Part shown: in pieces, positions 17,105 through 27,444 of the stretch
Position numbering within the stretch: the first letter of the stretch is position 1
How the letters are laid out: every line of letters starts with the position of its first letter
NCBI GenBank assembly: GCA_010672185.1
Contig: JAAHHL010000001.1
Coordinates: forward strand, 1-35,753
Reading direction: 5' to 3'
DNA length: 35,753 nt
Source of the DNA: Caldora sp. SIO3E6
GTDB taxonomy: Bacteria; Cyanobacteriota; Cyanobacteriia; Cyanobacteriales; Coleofasciculaceae
The notes under the pieces: model-generated
Seen by the model: the letters and a program-made list of their open reading frames with translations, nothing else
The model's database searches: none
Told to the model about the DNA's origin: nothing
Program-made: the position numbers and the translations under genes

Positions 17105-18395
17105 CTAAATCCGCCTTTAAAAAGTCAATAAACTGCCTTGCAGTACGTCCAGAACGTCCATTGTGACGGGTTGCCCATTGCAAAGCTTGATATTCTAATT
17201 CTTCGGGGTTGATGGCAATTTCCTGTAGTTCTGCTAAATGGCGAATCATCTTTAAATAAGTATCTTGGTTAGCTGGCTCGAAGGTGAGGGTTAAGCCAAA
17301 GCGATCGCTAAATGAGAGTTTTTCTTGCATTGTATCCCAGGCATTAACTTCATCCTGATCACTAGGACGGGGACGATCTGCGAAAAATTCTCGAATTAAG
17401 TGCCGTCGGTTAGAAGTGGCATAAACTACTACATTAGAAGGACGAGCAGTGACATTGCCTTCCAACACTACTTTCAAGGCTTTGAAGACATCATCATCTT
17501 CCTCAAAGGAAAGGTCATCCACAAAAATGATAAACTTTTGTGGTACATCTCGCAGTTGTTCTACAATGGTAGGTAGAACTTTCAAATCAGATTTAGCAAC
17601 TTCCACTATCCTGAGACCGCGATCGCAATATTTTGCTAGTAAACCCTTGACTAAAGAAGACTTCCCAGAACCACGACTACCGTAGAGAAGAACGTGTAGA
17701 GCAGGGTAACCAGCCAGTAAAAACTCGGTATTTTTGATTAAAGTCGCTTTTTGGGACTCATAACCTACTAGTTCCTTCAACTGTATAGAGTCAGGATGAG
17801 TAATTCCCATTAGTTGAGTTGACTGCCAGCGTAAAGCCTGATACTGAGCAAACAAGCCTGTGCCATATTTGCGGTAGTAAGCCGCTAAATCTTCTACTGC
17901 CTCTCCCCAGTTATCCAGCTGTTGCAGTTTGCTGCGCACAGAAGCCAAGGCTGGTTTCTCCTGTTGCTGCTCTTGATGCCAAGGAATTGGGCAAGTAGAG
18001 CATTCAGATGCGACTTGCACCCAATAGTACAGTTGTTCGCTGCTGCATTGGTAAAGACTTTGCAAAGCTTGCAAATCATGTTGTGCGGCGGCAATCAATG
18101 TAGGAGACAAGTTCTCTAATGATGTCAGTTGAGCTTGTTTGGTAAAAGGATTATCATCCAGGAGAATTTGCCTGAGCAAGTAATTTTGCCAAGTTTGACC
18201 CTCTGCCGCCAAAGCTTTAAACCAGCTACCGTAAGCTTGGAGGCAATTGAGTCCATCAGGATCACTATGACGAATTGTTTGCAGCAAGTTAACAAAGGCA
18301 GTACCAACAGAGTCACCGATAACATTTTGATAGAGTAACAGGGATACTGCTTGGCGTTGGAGTAGTTGAATTGAATCAGTAGTTGGGGTAGTCAT
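17094..18395 (-). CDS. DUF815-type P-loop ATPase (AAA-like)
   Basis: Walker A YGSRGSGKSSLVKGLL, Walker B KFIIFVDDLSFEEDDD; likely start MTTPTTDSIQLLQRQ at 18395. Confidence 0.85.
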   Translation of the reverse strand: MTTPTTDSIQLLQRQAVSLLLYQNVIGDSVGTAFVNLLQTIRHSDPDGLNCLQAYGSWFKALAAEGQTWQNYLLRQILLDDNPFTKQAQLTSLENLSPTLIAAAQHDLQALQSLYQCSSEQLYYWVQVASECSTCPIPWHQEQQQEKPALASVRSKLQQLDNWGEAVEDLAAYYRKYGTGLFAQYQALRWQSTQLMGITHPDSIQLKELVGYESQKATLIKNTEFLLAGYPALHVLLYGSRGSGKSSLVKGLLAKYCDRGLRIVEVAKSDLKVLPTIVEQLRDVPQKFIIFVDDLSFEEDDDVFKALKVVLEGNVTARPSNVVVYATSNRRHLIREFFADRPRPSDQDEVNAWDTMQEKLSFSDRFGLTLTFEPANQDTYLKMIRHLAELQEIAINPEELEYQALQWATRHNGRSGRTARQFIDFLKADLADS

Positions 18396-18528
18396 TAGAT
18401 CCTGACGGGATGACAACAAGGCTAAAAGGGAAATTGGGTGTTGGGTGTGGAGTATGGGGAAGAAGAAACCAGTGTTTCTTCTTCCCCGACAGTAGGGGCG
18501 CAATGCTTGGGCCCTCAATGCTTGGGGG

Positions 18529-18561
18529 AGATGTCCGACTTCTTCAAGAAGTCGGACATCT
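18529..18561. repeat. 33-bp perfect palindrome AGATGTCCGACTTCTT-c-AAGAAGTCGGACATCT
   Basis: Arms 16 bp identical, 1-nt centre. Confidence 0.95.
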
Positions 18562-18638
18562 AGAGTGTTTGCGATCGCGCTTCCAGGTTGTTGTTGAGAT
18601 ATATTAAGAAATTTACCCGATTTTCTTCCCCTAACCAA

Positions 18639-18800
18639 GGAATTGATACTATTACTGACTTTAACTCCACCCAAGGAGACCTAATTCAAATATCTACCAG
18701 TGACTTTGGTGGTGGACTCACTCTCGGTACATTGGATATCGACCAGTTTCCCATCGGTTCAGCGGCTACTCAGGTAAGCGATCAGCTACGCTGGTGCTGA
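18639..18800 (+). pseudogene. C-terminal fragment of an RTX-type calcium-binding-repeat protein
   Basis: GIDTITDFNSTQGDLIQISTSDFGGGLTLGTLDIDQFPIGSAAT resembles the segment following hemolysin-type repeats; no upstream RTX repeats, truncated downstream. Confidence 0.6.
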
Positions 18801-18912
18801 AAGCAATCGCACGCACTCTTGGGACACCATCGACCGAATTGATTGATTTTTTATCTTGCGGACTGTCAGACTTTGGAGTTTCGCACCGGGAACTAGTCTA
18901 AACTCCAGTCCC

Positions 18913-20466
18913 TTAAGAGAACTTAGAAATGAATCCCAAAAATCGTTTACTAGTTGGAGTTAACAGTGTCCGACGATAAGCATCTGCCGCCTTTTTAATT
19001 CCTTCAGCCTGAGTTGGATAAGGATGAATCACACTAGAGAGACCACTTAATCCTACTTTGTTGACAATTGCCGTAGTTATCTCACTAATCATGTCACCAG
19101 CATGACTAGCCACAATTGTCGCTCCTAAAATCTTATCTTTACCCTTCTGATGGTGAATTTTGACAAAGCCTTCCTCTTCCCCATCCGCGATCGCTCGGTC
19201 TACAGTACTAAAAGGTATCTTAATCGTACTAACATCATATCCCTGCTTCTGAGCTTGCTCTTCAGACATCCCCACATGGGCAATTTCTGGGTCAGTATAG
19301 GTAGCCCAAGGCATGACCAAATTACTAAGCTTATAACGTCCTAAGCCAAAAGGAGAAAAGAGAGTATTCTTAATCACAATCCTCGCGGCGGCATCAGCTG
19401 CATGGGTAAACTTCCAATCCATACAAATATCACCAGCAGCATAAATCTTGGGGTTGGTCGTCTGGAGATGATCATCCACCTTCACCCCCTTACGCTGGTC
19501 GTATTCTACCCCAACTGTTTCTAAATTTAGACCTTCGACATTAGGAGCCCTACCTGCACCGATTAAAATCTCATCTACCGTCACTGACTCTTCCTGTCCA
19601 TTGAAGCTAGTAAAGTAGAGGGTTTTACCTGCTTCAGTCTTCTCTACCCGGTGCATCTTGCAACCTAATACTAGGCGAATACCTTCCTTGATAAAAACAT
19701 TTTGCACAATTTCTGCGGCGTCCGCATCTTCCTTATTTAAAATATGAGAGCCACGATGAAACAGCACAACTTCAGAGCCTAAACGGTGGAAAGACTGAGC
19801 CAATTCGCAACCAATTGGGCCTCCACCAATCACAGCTAGACGCTTAGGACGTTCTGTTAGGGAAAAAACTGTCTCATTGGTAAGAAAACCTGCCTCTCCA
19901 ATACCATCAACGTTCGGTATTACTGCTCTAGCTCCCGTAGCAATCACTGCTTTTTTAAATCGGAGAGTTTGACCTCCTACTTCTACAGTATTATCACTAG
20001 AAAAACTACCATTACCTAAGAAAATATGAATACCATAGGTCTTGTGAAAGCGCTCAGCAGAATCATGATGACTAATACCTGCTCGGAGTCTACGCATCCG
20101 CTGCATCACGGCAGGAAAATCCACTTCAATATTTTCTGGCGGACGAATGCCAAATGCTGCGGCTTCTCTCATTTGGGCAACTACCCGAGAAGACCTAATT
20201 AGACATTTAGAAGGTACACAACCGACATTTAAACAGTCTCCACCCATTAAATGCTTTTCAATCAAAGCCACCTTTAAACCAATATCCATACCCGCTGCTC
20301 CTGCAGCCACCACTAATCCCGCAGTACCAGCACCAATCACTACTAAATCGTAACAATCCACCGGTTTCGGATTGACCCAATCTGGTGGATGAACATAGTT
20401 AACCAAAGTCTGGTTATATTCATCCATTGGTGGAACACTCACTCTCTCGAATCGAGAATTGGACAT
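18913..20466 (-). CDS. MerA-like pyridine nucleotide-disulfide oxidoreductase
   Basis: 517 aa; DLVVIGAGTAGLVVAAGAA, GGDCLNVGCVPSKCLIRSS, IYAAGDICMD; lacks the C-terminal Cys pair of true MerA. Confidence 0.9.
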   Translation of the reverse strand: MSNSRFERVSVPPMDEYNQTLVNYVHPPDWVNPKPVDCYDLVVIGAGTAGLVVAAGAAGMDIGLKVALIEKHLMGGDCLNVGCVPSKCLIRSSRVVAQMREAAAFGIRPPENIEVDFPAVMQRMRRLRAGISHHDSAERFHKTYGIHIFLGNGSFSSDNTVEVGGQTLRFKKAVIATGARAVIPNVDGIGEAGFLTNETVFSLTERPKRLAVIGGGPIGCELAQSFHRLGSEVVLFHRGSHILNKEDADAAEIVQNVFIKEGIRLVLGCKMHRVEKTEAGKTLYFTSFNGQEESVTVDEILIGAGRAPNVEGLNLETVGVEYDQRKGVKVDDHLQTTNPKIYAAGDICMDWKFTHAADAAARIVIKNTLFSPFGLGRYKLSNLVMPWATYTDPEIAHVGMSEEQAQKQGYDVSTIKIPFSTVDRAIADGEEEGFVKIHHQKGKDKILGATIVASHAGDMISEITTAIVNKVGLSGLSSVIHPYPTQAEGIKKAADAYRRTLLTPTSKRFLGFISKFS

Positions 20467-20555
20467 AAATAACTCCTGTGAAATTACAAATTTTTATTTT
20501 TTTTATTAGTTGTTAATAAATAACAAACAACCAAAAAACAATAATTAGCAACAAA

Positions 20556-20662
20556 CTAGTACAGCACGGCGGAAATAACCCGTTAGTTAAAGAAGGTGAA
20601 AAAGCTTTCTTTCCTTAGACCTTCTGCCTCCTGCCTCCTGCCTCCTGCCTTCAAAGCACTAC
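20556..20662. mobile_element. CTAG-flanked short interspersed element, copy A
   Basis: CTAG|TACAGCACGGCGGAAATAACCCGTTAGTTAAAGAAGGTGAAAAAGCTTTCTTTCCTTAGACC...(cctcctg)n...CTTCAAAGCA|CTAC. Confidence 0.7.
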
Positions 20663-21426
20663 GAAACTGCCTCATCTAAAGCCTTCTTAGCAACCTTAGT
20701 TACATAAACTGTCACAGCCACCGTTGCGATAAAACCGATGATTCGGATTGCCCACTGCACAGCAGCATTAGTAGGTTGATCCCCAGCACCAATCGTAGCC
20801 AGATTACCAGCCAGGGAACCAATGTAAACGTACATGATTGTTCCTGGGATCATACCTAGGGAACCAATTACATAGTCTTTTAGGGAAACTCCCGTCAAAC
20901 CATAGGCATAGTTTAAGATGTTGAAAGGAAAAACAGGGGATAGTCTAGTTAGAAGGACGATTTTTAAACCTTCCCTACCAACGGCTTGATCAATTGCGGC
21001 GAATTTTTTGTTGCCTTCAATCTTCTTAGACACCCAACCTCTTGCCAAATAGCGTCCAACTAAGAAAGCGGCAGTAGCTCCTAGGGTGGCACCGATAAAA
21101 ACGTAAAAGGAACCTAAAAATACACCAAAGAGTACGCCAGAACCTAGAGTAAGAATTGAGCCCGGTAAAAAAGCTACAGTGGCAACGAGATAAATAACCA
21201 TAAACATAATTGGTCCAGTAGAGCCAAGATTATCAATCCACTGTAGAGCATCTAGCAGCCTTTGCTGGGGATTAAATCCCTGAGCATTAGCGGATTCTTG
21301 CGCCAAGGCAGGAGAATTGGCCAATACAAGGGTAATACTAACTGCAAGTAGTGCTAATCCAGCTAACTTGGAAAGTTTGAGCAAATTTCTGGTAGGAAAT
21401 TGATGTTTGATCCTTTTTTTCGTCAT
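20659..21426 (-). CDS. TVP38/TMEM64 (VTT/SNARE-associated) membrane protein
   Basis: 255 aa; FLPGSILTLGSGVLFGVFLGSFYVFIGATLGATAAFLVGRYLARGWV...LTRLSPVFPFNILNYAYGLTGVSLKDYVIGSLGMIPGTIMYVYIGS. Confidence 0.9.
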   Translation of the reverse strand: MTKKRIKHQFPTRNLLKLSKLAGLALLAVSITLVLANSPALAQESANAQGFNPQQRLLDALQWIDNLGSTGPIMFMVIYLVATVAFLPGSILTLGSGVLFGVFLGSFYVFIGATLGATAAFLVGRYLARGWVSKKIEGNKKFAAIDQAVGREGLKIVLLTRLSPVFPFNILNYAYGLTGVSLKDYVIGSLGMIPGTIMYVYIGSLAGNLATIGAGDQPTNAAVQWAIRIIGFIATVAVTVYVTKVAKKALDEAVS

Positions 21427-21866
21427 CGCTTGACCTCACGCGGTTAAGATTTAGGGATTTGGTGTGGGTGTTTATTTGGTAGTGTTTCAGTTAAAACTAG
21501 GTTAAATTTTTACTTTCTAGTTATCATTAGCTGATTTGATGATGTCTATTGTTCCATGCTATCTGCTCACGGCCTTAGCTGAACCTAGGCAAATTTACAA
21601 TGCGACATAAATGGCCACCCAGTAATTTTTTTGACTAATTTTATTCTTCACCCCAAAGGTGAATTAATCTGGTTATTCCGCTGAAATTTTTTTGAGATAA
21701 TTTTATGATTACCTGATGCTTTTCTCAGGAAAAACTCAGTTTTGTGAATTAATATATTTGTTTAAATATTAGACCTACTGCATAAATCCCGGAAGGGCGT
21801 AGCATTGGCGGAACAAAACTTTGATTTTATGGAGAATCTGCTAGGGCATATTTTCAAACTGCCGGA

Positions 21867-21931
21867 GGGCGAAGCATTTGGATAGTATAACTTGGGTTTT
21901 ACCGATAAATTGTCGCCCAAATGCTTCGCCC
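21867..21931. repeat. Inverted repeat, 15-bp arms GGGCGAAGCATTTGG/CCAAATGCTTCGCCC
   Basis: Arms 21867-21881 and 21917-21931, immediately downstream of the 21942 minus-strand CDS. Confidence 0.9.
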
Positions 21932-21941
21932 CTACAAACAA

Positions 21942-23048
21942 TTACGCCAAAGGTAAGTAAAATCGAAATGTAGAGCCAACACCAACTTGGCTTTCTACCT
22001 CAATCTTACCCCCTTGCAATTCCACCAGCCGTTGGGAAATCGCTAAACCAATCCCAGTGCCACCATTATGTTGATTGCGTGACTTTTCTGCTCGCCAGAA
22101 CCGTTCAAACACATGGGGCAAATCTTGGGGGGCAATTCCTACACCTGTATCAATCACAGCAATCCACAATCTGGGAATAGGGTTACCTGTAGATTCCTTC
22201 CCAACACTGACAGTAATGGAGCCAGTTTTGGTATAAGTCACTGCATTGCCTAAAAGATTAACCAACACCTGTTCTAACCGGTCAATGTCAGCCAGTACAT
22301 TCGGTAGTTGGCTAGGACAATCTAACCGTAATACCGGTCCATCTTCAAGTAACTGGTCAGCAAATTTTTGTACCAAAGACTCTAACAAAGGACGCAAATT
22401 CACTGCCTCAATCTTAATTGGCAAATAACCAGCCTCTGCCTTGGAAAGTTCTTGCAAATCATTAATCAACCTTTCCAAACGCCTAGTTTCCTTTGCTAGC
22501 TGTTGATATACTGCTGGCGTTGCCTCCAGTCGCTCAGTAGCTAATTCTTCCAAGTAACCCCGCAGCACTGTTAGAGGAGTCCGCAGTTCGTGGGTGAGGT
22601 CACTCACCAGCTCTCGCCGTCGATGCTCAACATCTTCCAAGCTAACTGCCATCCGGTTAAAACTGTTAGCTAGTTGGTTGATTTCTGGAATTTCACTGGA
22701 AGGTAAGCGCTCATCAAGCTGTCCTGCTGCAAATTTCTGGGTGACTTTTCTCATTTGAGTTAGAGGTTGCACAATACGCTGGGAGACCCAGTAACTCAAC
22801 CCTCCCGCAGCAGTAGCACCAACAATCACTGACCAGAAAGTACTGCGATTCCAGGCAATTTGAAACCCATCTAATACCTCTGTACGGGTATAGCGTAAAG
22901 TGATACCCTGGCCCTCAAGTTTTTGCAAGTGCAAGACAAACAAGGGACGGGAAGATAGTTTACCAATGATTACCAGAGAACCCACCCCTACAATCATCAC
23001 CAAAAGGTGGGAGAAAAATAGGCGAGAGGCTAAAGGTATTTTGGTCAT
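21942..23048 (-). CDS. HAMP-domain sensor histidine kinase
   Basis: 368 aa; HAMP, VSDLTHELRTPLTVLRGYLEEL, NLLGNAVTYT, DTGVGIAPQDLPHVFERFWRAEKSRN, GTGIGLAISQRLVELQGG. Confidence 0.92.
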   Translation of the reverse strand: MTKIPLASRLFFSHLLVMIVGVGSLVIIGKLSSRPLFVLHLQKLEGQGITLRYTRTEVLDGFQIAWNRSTFWSVIVGATAAGGLSYWVSQRIVQPLTQMRKVTQKFAAGQLDERLPSSEIPEINQLANSFNRMAVSLEDVEHRRRELVSDLTHELRTPLTVLRGYLEELATERLEATPAVYQQLAKETRRLERLINDLQELSKAEAGYLPIKIEAVNLRPLLESLVQKFADQLLEDGPVLRLDCPSQLPNVLADIDRLEQVLVNLLGNAVTYTKTGSITVSVGKESTGNPIPRLWIAVIDTGVGIAPQDLPHVFERFWRAEKSRNQHNGGTGIGLAISQRLVELQGGKIEVESQVGVGSTFRFYLPLA

Positions 23049-23120
23049 TGGTTATTGGTTATTTGTTATTTGTCATTTGTCATTGGTTATTTGTTATTTG
23101 TCATTGGTTATTTGTTATTA
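23045..23120. repeat. Heptad tract (ttatttg/tcattgg)n abutting the kinase start codon
   Basis: tcattggttattggttatttgttatttgtcatttgtcattggttatttgttatttg. Confidence 0.85.
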
Positions 23121-23257
23121 GACGTCTCCAGAAACTCCGATTTTTGCACGGTAGCATGGGGGTTCTAGCGTAATTATTGGAGATGTCTATTGGTACAAAG
23201 GACAAGTGTAGACTCTTCCGAAGTTGCCTGTTGCCTGGGTTAGACGCTTATTACATT

Positions 23258-23297
23258 TAGCTGAAAGCTGAAAGCTGAAAGCTGACAGCTTATTGCT
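23258..23297. repeat. Heptad tract (agctgaa)n abutting the txlA-like stop codon
   Basis: agctgaaagctgaaagctgaaagctgacagcttattgctgaac. Confidence 0.9.
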
Positions 23298-23892
23298 GAA
23301 CTTGAGCACCATGACTACGAGGGTCATCTTGACTAGTCTTGGTTGATGATATGGGTACTTCAAAAGTAGAAATCTGTCCACTATCTTGGGTATAGGGTAG
23401 TGGTAAATTAGCAACCAGAGCCTCTAAATCAGCTTCTAGGACAGGGCGAGGTTGTTCCCCAATTGTCTGGGCGATCGCTTGCCCGTTTGCACCTAAAAAT
23501 ACAAAATGTGGTATACCATCAACCCGATAATTGAGGATTTCTGGCAACCACTTGCTGTTATCTACATTCAGCATGACAAAATTTACTTTTGTGGCATACT
23601 GCTGTTTCAATTCGCTCAAGTCTTTTGACATTGCCTGACAGGCGGTACACCAGTTAGCATAGAACTCCATCAATGTTGGTTTGTCATTGCTCAATGCTAC
23701 TTCTAGGGGAGTGGATTCCACTGCTTGGGTTTCTAAGGAAGCAGAACCAGTTTCCGTTTTTAATCCCAGGAACAGTGCAACACCGAGAGCGATCGCGACT
23801 AGAGCAATTACAAAATTTCTGATGCGGATACCGTTGGTAGTCTCAGGTTTCTTGGAGGATGCCGGTACTGAGTCGGGTAAATTTGGAGTCAT
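23290..23892 (-). CDS. txlA: Membrane-anchored thioredoxin-like protein, TxlA/HCF164 type
   Basis: 200 aa; N-terminal TM, LMEFYANWCTACQAMSKDLSELKQQY, GIPHFVFL. Confidence 0.85.
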   Translation of the reverse strand: MTPNLPDSVPASSKKPETTNGIRIRNFVIALVAIALGVALFLGLKTETGSASLETQAVESTPLEVALSNDKPTLMEFYANWCTACQAMSKDLSELKQQYATKVNFVMLNVDNSKWLPEILNYRVDGIPHFVFLGANGQAIAQTIGEQPRPVLEADLEALVANLPLPYTQDSGQISTFEVPISSTKTSQDDPRSHGAQVQQ

Positions 23893-23987
23893 GCTTCACT
23901 AAATTTAATAAAGAAGAAGGAACTAAGAAAATCTAAAACCTTAACTAATAAATTCGTTAACTTTCATAACAATACTTTAACAAAACC

Positions 23988-24392
23988 ATGAAAAAACGGG
24001 TGACAGTGACCTTTCCTCAACGTGCCGTTCAAATGCCGGTAACTTACCGATTAGCTAAAGATTTCAACGTCGCAGCAAATATCATCCGAGCTCAAGTGAC
24101 TCCCAATCAAATTGGGACGTTGGTGATGGAACTGTTGGGGGAGATTGATGAGTTAGATGCAGCAATTGAGTGGATGCGTTCAGTTGAGATCCATGTCTCA
24201 CTAGTTGGGCGGGAAATTTTGATTGATGAAGACAGTTGTGTAGATTGTGGTTTGTGTACTGGCGTCTGTCCCACCCAAGCCCTAACTCTTGCCCCAGACA
24301 CATTTAAGCTCAATTTCTCGCGATCGCGCTGCATTGTCTGTGAGCAGTGTATTCCGACTTGTCCAGTTCAGGCAATTTCTACCAATCTTTAG
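23988..24392 (+). CDS. NIL domain + 4Fe-4S ferredoxin
   Basis: 134 aa; NIL-like N-terminus; CVDCGLCTGVCPTQAL and CIVCEQCIPTCPVQAI. Confidence 0.88.
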   Translation: MKKRVTVTFPQRAVQMPVTYRLAKDFNVAANIIRAQVTPNQIGTLVMELLGEIDELDAAIEWMRSVEIHVSLVGREILIDEDSCVDCGLCTGVCPTQALTLAPDTFKLNFSRSRCIVCEQCIPTCPVQAISTNL

Positions 24393-24411
24393 TATGGCAG
24401 GCTTTAACAGC

Positions 24412-25020
24412 TTAACGACTACTATCGTTATTGAGCAAGGGTCGTATAATCAAAAAGCCAGTACCAAAAGCGGTAAGTACAATTAGCAATATGGCAACAA
24501 TTAACCACCAGCCACTTACTTCTGAGACACCTTCTGATTGAGGTTTAGAGCGAGGGCGACGTTCTTCTTGTTCAATTACCAAAGTTTCTTTATAGGGTGA
24601 ACGAGGGGGTTCCGGCTGCTGGCTAGGCGGCGGTAATTCATTCGGTGGGAAATTTGTCGTTGCTTGAGGCTTGGGCTTTGGTGGTGCTGGACGGGGCTCC
24701 GGTTTTCTGACTACTCTAGATGAAGGTACTTCCCTAACCTGATTTGCTGAATCCAAAGACGTAAAAACTTTCTGTAGATTTTCAGTTGATTGGAGAACTT
24801 TGGTTACCTCTTGTCGCAGCTGTTGATTTTGTTGAACTAATTGCTGATTTTGAGCATTAATGGAATCCATCATTGCCTGAGTTGCTTGTAACTCAGCTGC
24901 GAGTTCTCGGTAAACGGAAATTGGCACTGAAGCGCGGTAGGAGTTCGCTGCTGTTGCTGGTGCATAATGGTCTGTTTGCAGGTTAGGCATGGGGGTATCG
25001 TTTGGGAAATTAGAGTTCAT
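24412..25020 (-). CDS. Hypothetical coiled-coil protein with C-terminal TM helix, downstream of ftsZ
   Basis: Likely ATG at 25018-25020 (MNSNFPNDTPMPNL); QNQQLVQQNQQLRQEV coiled coil, Pro-rich middle, TM GWWLIVAILLIVLTAFGTGFLII. Confidence 0.7.
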   Translation of the reverse strand: MNSNFPNDTPMPNLQTDHYAPATAANSYRASVPISVYRELAAELQATQAMMDSINAQNQQLVQQNQQLRQEVTKVLQSTENLQKVFTSLDSANQVREVPSSRVVRKPEPRPAPPKPKPQATTNFPPNELPPPSQQPEPPRSPYKETLVIEQEERRPRSKPQSEGVSEVSGWWLIVAILLIVLTAFGTGFLIIRPLLNNDSSR

Positions 25021-25127
25021 AGTGATCTCAAAGCAACTTTGATAATTTCTTGTACTAACCAATACTCTTGAAAAAAGTTCATAATTGTGCACCCTGCGAG
25101 GAGATTCTGGCTGCTAGTTCTAGATGT

Positions 25128-26396
25128 TTAGCTCCTAGGGAACCGACGCCTCTGCAGGAATTCTGGAATATCCAGTTCCGGTCTGTTCCTGGGCTCCACA
25201 GCAGGAGGGACTGGTGGATTTGGTGCTGGGGAAATTGGTCGTTTCCGAGGTTGTGGTACTTCCCTTACGGCTGGCACAGACTGAACTTCTCCACTAAATC
25301 CAGTAGCAATAACAGTAATTCTAATTTCTCCCTGGAGCCTGTCATCAATCACTGCCCCAAAAATGATATTGGCATTGGGATCAACAACTTCATAAACTGT
25401 TTCTGCAGCAGCATTAACTTCGTGCAAGGAGAGATCAGTACCACCTGTAATGTTCAAGACAACACCCCTAGCTCCTTCAATGGAAGATTCAAGTAGGGGA
25501 GAGGAAATGGCAGCCATTGCTGCTTCTCTGGCTCGCGACTTTCCAGAACCCACTCCAATACCCATTAATGCTGAGCCTGCATCTGCCATTACAGCTCGAA
25601 CATCGGCAAAATCAACGTTAACTAAACCAGGAATAGTGATTATATCAGAAATGCCTTGTACCCCTTGACGCAGTATATCATCAGCAACGGTAAAGGCTTC
25701 CTGAACTGGCATTTGCTCAGGAATCACCGACAAAAGTTTGTTATTGGGAATAACTATGAGAGTATCTACCCGACCTTGCAGAGCGGAAATCCCTTCATCC
25801 GCTTGATTGGTACGACGACGTCCTTCAAAGGTAAAAGGACGAGTGACAACACCAACGGTTAAAGAACCCATTTCCTTAGCTACTTCCGCTACAATGGGAG
25901 CCGCTCCCGTACCGGTACCACCACCCATACCAGCAGTAATAAACACCAGATCTGAGTTTTCCAAAGTTTGGGCAATTTCATCTCGGGATTCTTCAGCAGC
26001 TTTTTGACCAATTGCTGGATTACCTCCAGCTCCTAGTCCTCGCGTTAATTTCTGTCCTAGTTGGAGGCGATTGGGGGCAGAAGTTTGGGTAAGAGCCTGA
26101 ACGTCTGTGTTAATCGACCAAAATTCAACCCCAGCTAACTCGCTAGCAATCATGCGGTTGACTGCATTGCCCCCACCACCACCAACACCAATGACTTTAA
26201 TTTTCGCGGCGCTACTTGGCACTATCTCGTCACTCCTAGTTTCTTCCCTGGGTATGCCCTTAATATCATGGGTTTGGCTCAACTGTAACCCAGAATTACT
26301 AAAGGGATGAGTATTATCTACTCCGACTGAAATATCTGTGTGTCCATTGATATGAGAGCTTTGACTGGCCAGCCCCATTTTACTATTAAGCGTCAT
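25128..26396 (-). CDS. ftsZ: Cell division protein FtsZ
   Basis: 422 aa; [42 protein letters not shown]-terminal [17 protein letters not shown]. Confidence 0.98.
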   Translation of the reverse strand: MTLNSKMGLASQSSHINGHTDISVGVDNTHPFSNSGLQLSQTHDIKGIPREETRSDEIVPSSAAKIKVIGVGGGGGNAVNRMIASELAGVEFWSINTDVQALTQTSAPNRLQLGQKLTRGLGAGGNPAIGQKAAEESRDEIAQTLENSDLVFITAGMGGGTGTGAAPIVAEVAKEMGSLTVGVVTRPFTFEGRRRTNQADEGISALQGRVDTLIVIPNNKLLSVIPEQMPVQEAFTVADDILRQGVQGISDIITIPGLVNVDFADVRAVMADAGSALMGIGVGSGKSRAREAAMAAISSPLLESSIEGARGVVLNITGGTDLSLHEVNAAAETVYEVVDPNANIIFGAVIDDRLQGEIRITVIATGFSGEVQSVPAVREVPQPRKRPISPAPNPPVPPAVEPRNRPELDIPEFLQRRRFPRS

Positions 26397-26628
26397 TGTA
26401 GTAGGTCAGGATTGATAATCAACTTTATCAGTTATGGGTTGCAATCTGAGTAAACTATAGAGTAAGTCTATTGAAAAACCAATGAGTTTCTTTGTTGCAG
26501 TGCTGATACTCTGGCAAAAGAGGACTGCTAACAGTCGCTGCTAAGCTAGGGCAGCAGCATAGAGTATAGTTTATGTTGAAATGCTTCATTACTTAATCTT
26601 AATGATTTTCCGGTTGAAAAGTCCCAAT

Positions 26629-27444
26629 TTAATTTTTCAGCTGAATTGCTGGTAAATCTGGATTTTTGAGATCAATATAGGCAATTTGACTAGGTTTGAT
26701 CTGAGTTGATAATTCTTGCATTCTAGACAAAACAGCTAGTTGGTCAACGAATCGGGAGCTATAAGAACCACAGTGTACATGGCCTAGTTCAGTTTTCAGG
26801 ATTAAGTTAGCTGGATCTTGCCAATCAATCTCTAAAACTTCGATGGTGGATTGGCTTACTTCTTGGTAGAGTACTCGCCAATGAGAAAGGTATTGCTGGC
26901 TTGAACCAATCACTTTCAGTGTGGGTAACTGGAAATTAGGTGCTAGGGAAAGCAAACTACTTTCGGGCATCCAATTTCCCTGGGCATCCAATAAACCCCT
27001 TTCTGGGGGGGAAGTCTTATTTTTGACTTTTTGAAGGGGTTTGCTCAGTTGAGCGATTGCTACTGGTTTAAGTTCTTTAACTTGAATAGTCAATCCTGGT
27101 GGCATCAGTTGACGTACAACCTTGGCTTCGGCAATCGGAGCTTGAGACTCTAGGGAGTTGGCAATAACTTGGGGTTCTACTTGCAGTAAATACTCAGGAT
27201 AAGATAAGGGGAGTAGAGAGCGAATTGCTTGGGAGGAAAGCAGCTCATTACCTTCAATGACAATTTGTTCTGGTTGACCAATTACCCAATCTGGTAGGGT
27301 AATTGCCCAAACTAAGCCACTAGCCATACCCCCAACGAAAAGAGAGCGCCAAATAGCCTGAAACAATCTAATCTGCCGCTCTCGTTGCAGTTGTTTACGT
27401 CGGTTGGTTAATTGTGATTGAGATACTGATGCGATGTTTGCCAT
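26629..27444 (-). CDS. ftsQ: Cell division protein FtsQ/DivIB family (POTRA)
   Basis: 271 aa; TM then IVIEGNELLSSQAIRSLLPL..., upstream of ftsZ as in cyanobacteria. Confidence 0.87.
   Translation of the reverse strand: MANIASVSQSQLTNRRKQLQRERQIRLFQAIWRSLFVGGMASGLVWAITLPDWVIGQPEQIVIEGNELLSSQAIRSLLPLSYPEYLLQVEPQVIANSLESQAPIAEAKVVRQLMPPGLTIQVKELKPVAIAQLSKPLQKVKNKTSPPERGLLDAQGNWMPESSLLSLAPNFQLPTLKVIGSSQQYLSHWRVLYQEVSQSTIEVLEIDWQDPANLILKTELGHVHCGSYSSRFVDQLAVLSRMQELSTQIKPSQIAYIDLKNPDLPAIQLKN

Noticed and set aside
18913-20466. Mercury resistance (merA) locus
   Set aside because: The protein has the general CxxxxC flavoprotein disulfide motif but lacks the C-terminal Cys pair, and no merR/merT/merP genes are nearby.
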